A stretch of 15,448 bases of DNA, from assembly GCA_041570195.1 (NCBI GenBank), contig JBFFWQ010000133.1, forward strand, positions 1 to 15,448. The letters are read 5' to 3'. How positions within the stretch are numbered: position 1 is the stretch's first letter; each line of letters begins with the position of its first letter. Shown here piece after piece: positions 14,078-15,448 of the stretch. The translations under genes and the position numbers were made by a program. The notes beneath the pieces are model-generated. The model was not told the DNA's origin and searched no databases. It saw only the letters and a program-made list of their open reading frames with translations. The stretch is from UBA11865 sp041570195. Its GTDB lineage: Bacteria > Chloroflexota > Anaerolineae > Promineifilales > Promineifilaceae.

Positions 14078-14106
14078 GCTCGTTAACGAGCAGCTCGTTG
14101 ATGAGT
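14078..14106. promoter_or_regulatory. Palindrome with a shifted degenerate second copy upstream of the methyltransferase pair
   Basis: GCTCGTTAACGAGC (14078-14091) is a perfect 14-bp palindrome. GCTCGTTGATGAGT (14093-14106) repeats it 15 bp later with three changes. The pair lies in the 116-nt spacer between recD2 and the methyltransferases. No T-tract follows, so two adjacent operator half-turn sites are at least as likely as a terminator. Confidence 0.45.
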
Positions 14107-14143
14107 TTCCGGGAAATCGGTCAACCATTCTGTTTGTCGAGCC

Positions 14144-15448
14144 CTAGTGCGTCAGCCGCCAATCCAACGCCGTATGCCGGTCGGCGACCTTGTTATTCTT
14201 GATGGCGATGGCAATGGCCCGCCGGGTGCCGACCAGGACAACCAGTTTCTTGGCCCGGGTGATGGCCGTATACAACAAGTTGCGCTGCAAGAGCAGATAA
14301 TGTTGGGTCAGCACCGGCATTACCACGCATGGATACTCAGAGCCCTGGCTCTTGTGGACGCTGATGGCGAAGGCGTGGACCAATTCGTCGGTTTCGAGGA
14401 AGTCGTACACCACCGGCGCGCCGTCGACGCTGACCGTCAGGGTCTGGTTCTCCATGTCCATGGCTGTGATGCGGCCGATATCGCCGTTGTAGACGTTCTT
14501 GTCGTAGTTATTGGCCGTTTGCATCACCTTGTCGCCGACCCGAAAGATGCGGCCGCCCAGCCGCCGTTCCGGATAACGGCCGGCCGGATTCAGGGAGTCT
14601 TGCAGCAAGCCATTCAGATTTGAGACGCCGGTGGCGCCGCTGTACATGGGGCTCAGGACCTGGATGTCGTCGAAGCGATGCAAGCCAAACTTGTGCGGCA
14701 GTCGCTGTTTGACGATGTCGACCAGCAATTCGGCCGCCTCGTCGGGCTGCTGCTTGACGAACAGGAAGAAGTCACTGGCATCAGGCGGCGTCTCCGGCAT
14801 TTGACCCTGATTGATGCGGTGAGCGTTGCGTATGATGAGGCTTCCAGCGGCCTGGCGGAAGATCGTCTCCAGCCGGATGACGGCGGCCACACCTGAGGCG
14901 ATCACGTCCCGCAACACGTCCCCGGCGCCGACCGAGGGCAGTTGATCCACATCGCCGACCAGCAGCAAGTGACTGCCCAGATCCACCGCCTTGAGTAAGT
15001 TGTTGGCCAGCACCAAATCCAGCATCGAGCTTTCGTCGATGACGATCATGTCGGCGTCCAGCGGGTTGTTCTCGTCCCGGCCGAAACCTTCGCCTGGGTT
15101 GAATTCTAGCAAACGGTGGATCGTCTTCGCCGGCCGGCCGGTGGCTTCGGCCAGCCGCTTGGCCGCCCGACCGGTCGGCGAGGCCAGCACGTAGCTACGC
15201 CGATTGCGGTCTAGGATATCCAACAGCGTGCGCAAAGCCGTCGTCTTGCCCGTTCCTGGCCCCCCGGTCACCACCGTCACCTTGTTGGTCAAGGCCATCT
15301 CGACCGCTTCTTGCTGCTGCTCTGTCAATTCTATGGCTGAAGGCTGAAGGCTGAAGGCTGAAGGTTGACCACTAGCGGCCGGTGGCTGAAAGCTGAATAC
15401 TGAAAGCTGAAGGCCACTCAGCCTGGAGGTCGGATGCTCGATCAGTCG
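14144..15448 (-). CDS. RecD2-type ATP-dependent DNA helicase, N-terminus beyond the window
   Basis: The frame is open from the right edge to TGA at 14144, 434 residues. It holds the whole SF1B helicase core. Walker A GGPGTGKT is at 15242-15265 and Walker B VIDESS at about 15026-15043. The GDVDQLPSVGAGDVLRD motif and R of IFRQ follow, then HAFAISVHKSQGSEYP and LLYTAITRAKK near the C-terminus. RecD2 proteins are 5'-3' helicases of about 700 aa with an N-terminal domain bearing helix-hairpin-helix motifs. No ATG or GTG occurs in frame between the edge and residue 51 of this fragment, and residues just before the core (IEHPTSRL, then IELTEQQQEAV) suit the RecD2 linker. The gene therefore very likely starts outside the window; a TTG at 15328 would give a 394-aa form without the N-terminal domain. 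The linker is encoded by a heptamer repeat. Confidence 0.92.
   Translation of the reverse strand, partial: RLIEHPTSRLSGLQLSVFSFQPPAASGQPSAFSLQPSAIELTEQQQEAVEMALTNKVTVVTGGPGTGKTTALRTLLDILDRNRRSYVLASPTGRAAKRLAEATGRPAKTIHRLLEFNPGEGFGRDENNPLDADMIVIDESSMLDLVLANNLLKAVDLGSHLLLVGDVDQLPSVGAGDVLRDVIASGVAAVIRLETIFRQAAGSLIIRNAHRINQGQMPETPPDASDFFLFVKQQPDEAAELLVDIVKQRLPHKFGLHRFDDIQVLSPMYSGATGVSNLNGLLQDSLNPAGRYPERRLGGRIFRVGDKVMQTANNYDKNVYNGDIGRITAMDMENQTLTVSVDGAPVVYDFLETDELVHAFAISVHKSQGSEYPCVVMPVLTQHYLLLQRNLLYTAITRAKKLVVLVGTRRAIAIAIKNNKVADRHTALDWRLTH
15335..15413. repeat. 7-bp repeat arrays inside the recD2 reading frame
   Basis: On the plus strand GGCTGAA occurs four times in a row (15335-15362), followed by a decayed GGTTGAC. 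After 14 nt a second run reads GGCTGAA, AGCTGAA, TACTGAA, AGCTGAA (15384-15411). On the recD2 coding strand the unit is TTCAGCC, which has no stop in any frame and encodes FSLQPSA every 21 nt. The other orientation would give TGA in every frame. Confidence 0.85.

Overview
This 15.4 kb window is GC-rich bacterial chromosome. It most likely comes from an uncultured Chloroflexota (Anaerolineae/Promineifilum-like) genome. That placement is an inference from style and not a database match: surface proteins have GLAC-type lipoboxes followed by Pro/Thr/Ala-rich linkers, housekeeping genes are scattered in short operons on both strands, and the palindromic word GGCCGG/CCGGCC recurs throughout. There is no phage, plasmid, IS or CRISPR signature.

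Layout, left to right. (1) 1-1724: a perfect 19-bp tandem array runs in from the left edge and stops directly before the ribosome site of a membrane-anchored M1-family metallopeptidase, which is broken by one in-frame TAG. (2) 1741-4836, minus strand: an FHA-domain membrane protein sits downstream of a compact operon of an inositol-monophosphatase-like enzyme, an unknown membrane protein (8-bp overlap) and a HAD hydrolase. (3) 4985-5929, minus strand: a class I methyltransferase is preceded, in the same reading frame, by a 67-residue N-terminal piece of a TIR domain that still has a strong ribosome site and a consensus -10 box. (4) 6155-8275, plus strand: a large lipoprotein with an HEXXH metalloprotease motif. 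(5) 8460-10118, plus strand: tRNA-Gln(TTG), a C-terminally short GlmU-like nucleotidyltransferase and cytidine deaminase. (6) 10147-12392: an unrecognised 425-aa protein diverging from recO, whose -10 box lies so close to its ATG that the mRNA may be leaderless. (7) 12489-14027, minus strand: two adjacent class I methyltransferases. (8) 14144 to the right edge, minus strand: the helicase part of a RecD2-type helicase. Its reading frame continues off the window through a heptamer repeat.

Most genes are ordinary housekeeping: UDP-GlcNAc synthesis, pyrimidine salvage, RecO and RecD2 DNA repair, phosphatases. No complete new multi-gene system is evident. The best leads are the TIR fragment fused in frame (apart from one stop) to a methyltransferase, the amber-interrupted M1 peptidase behind a promoter-like 19-bp array, the heptamer repeat inside the recD2 coding frame, the short GlmU, and several perfect dyads in intergenic spacers.
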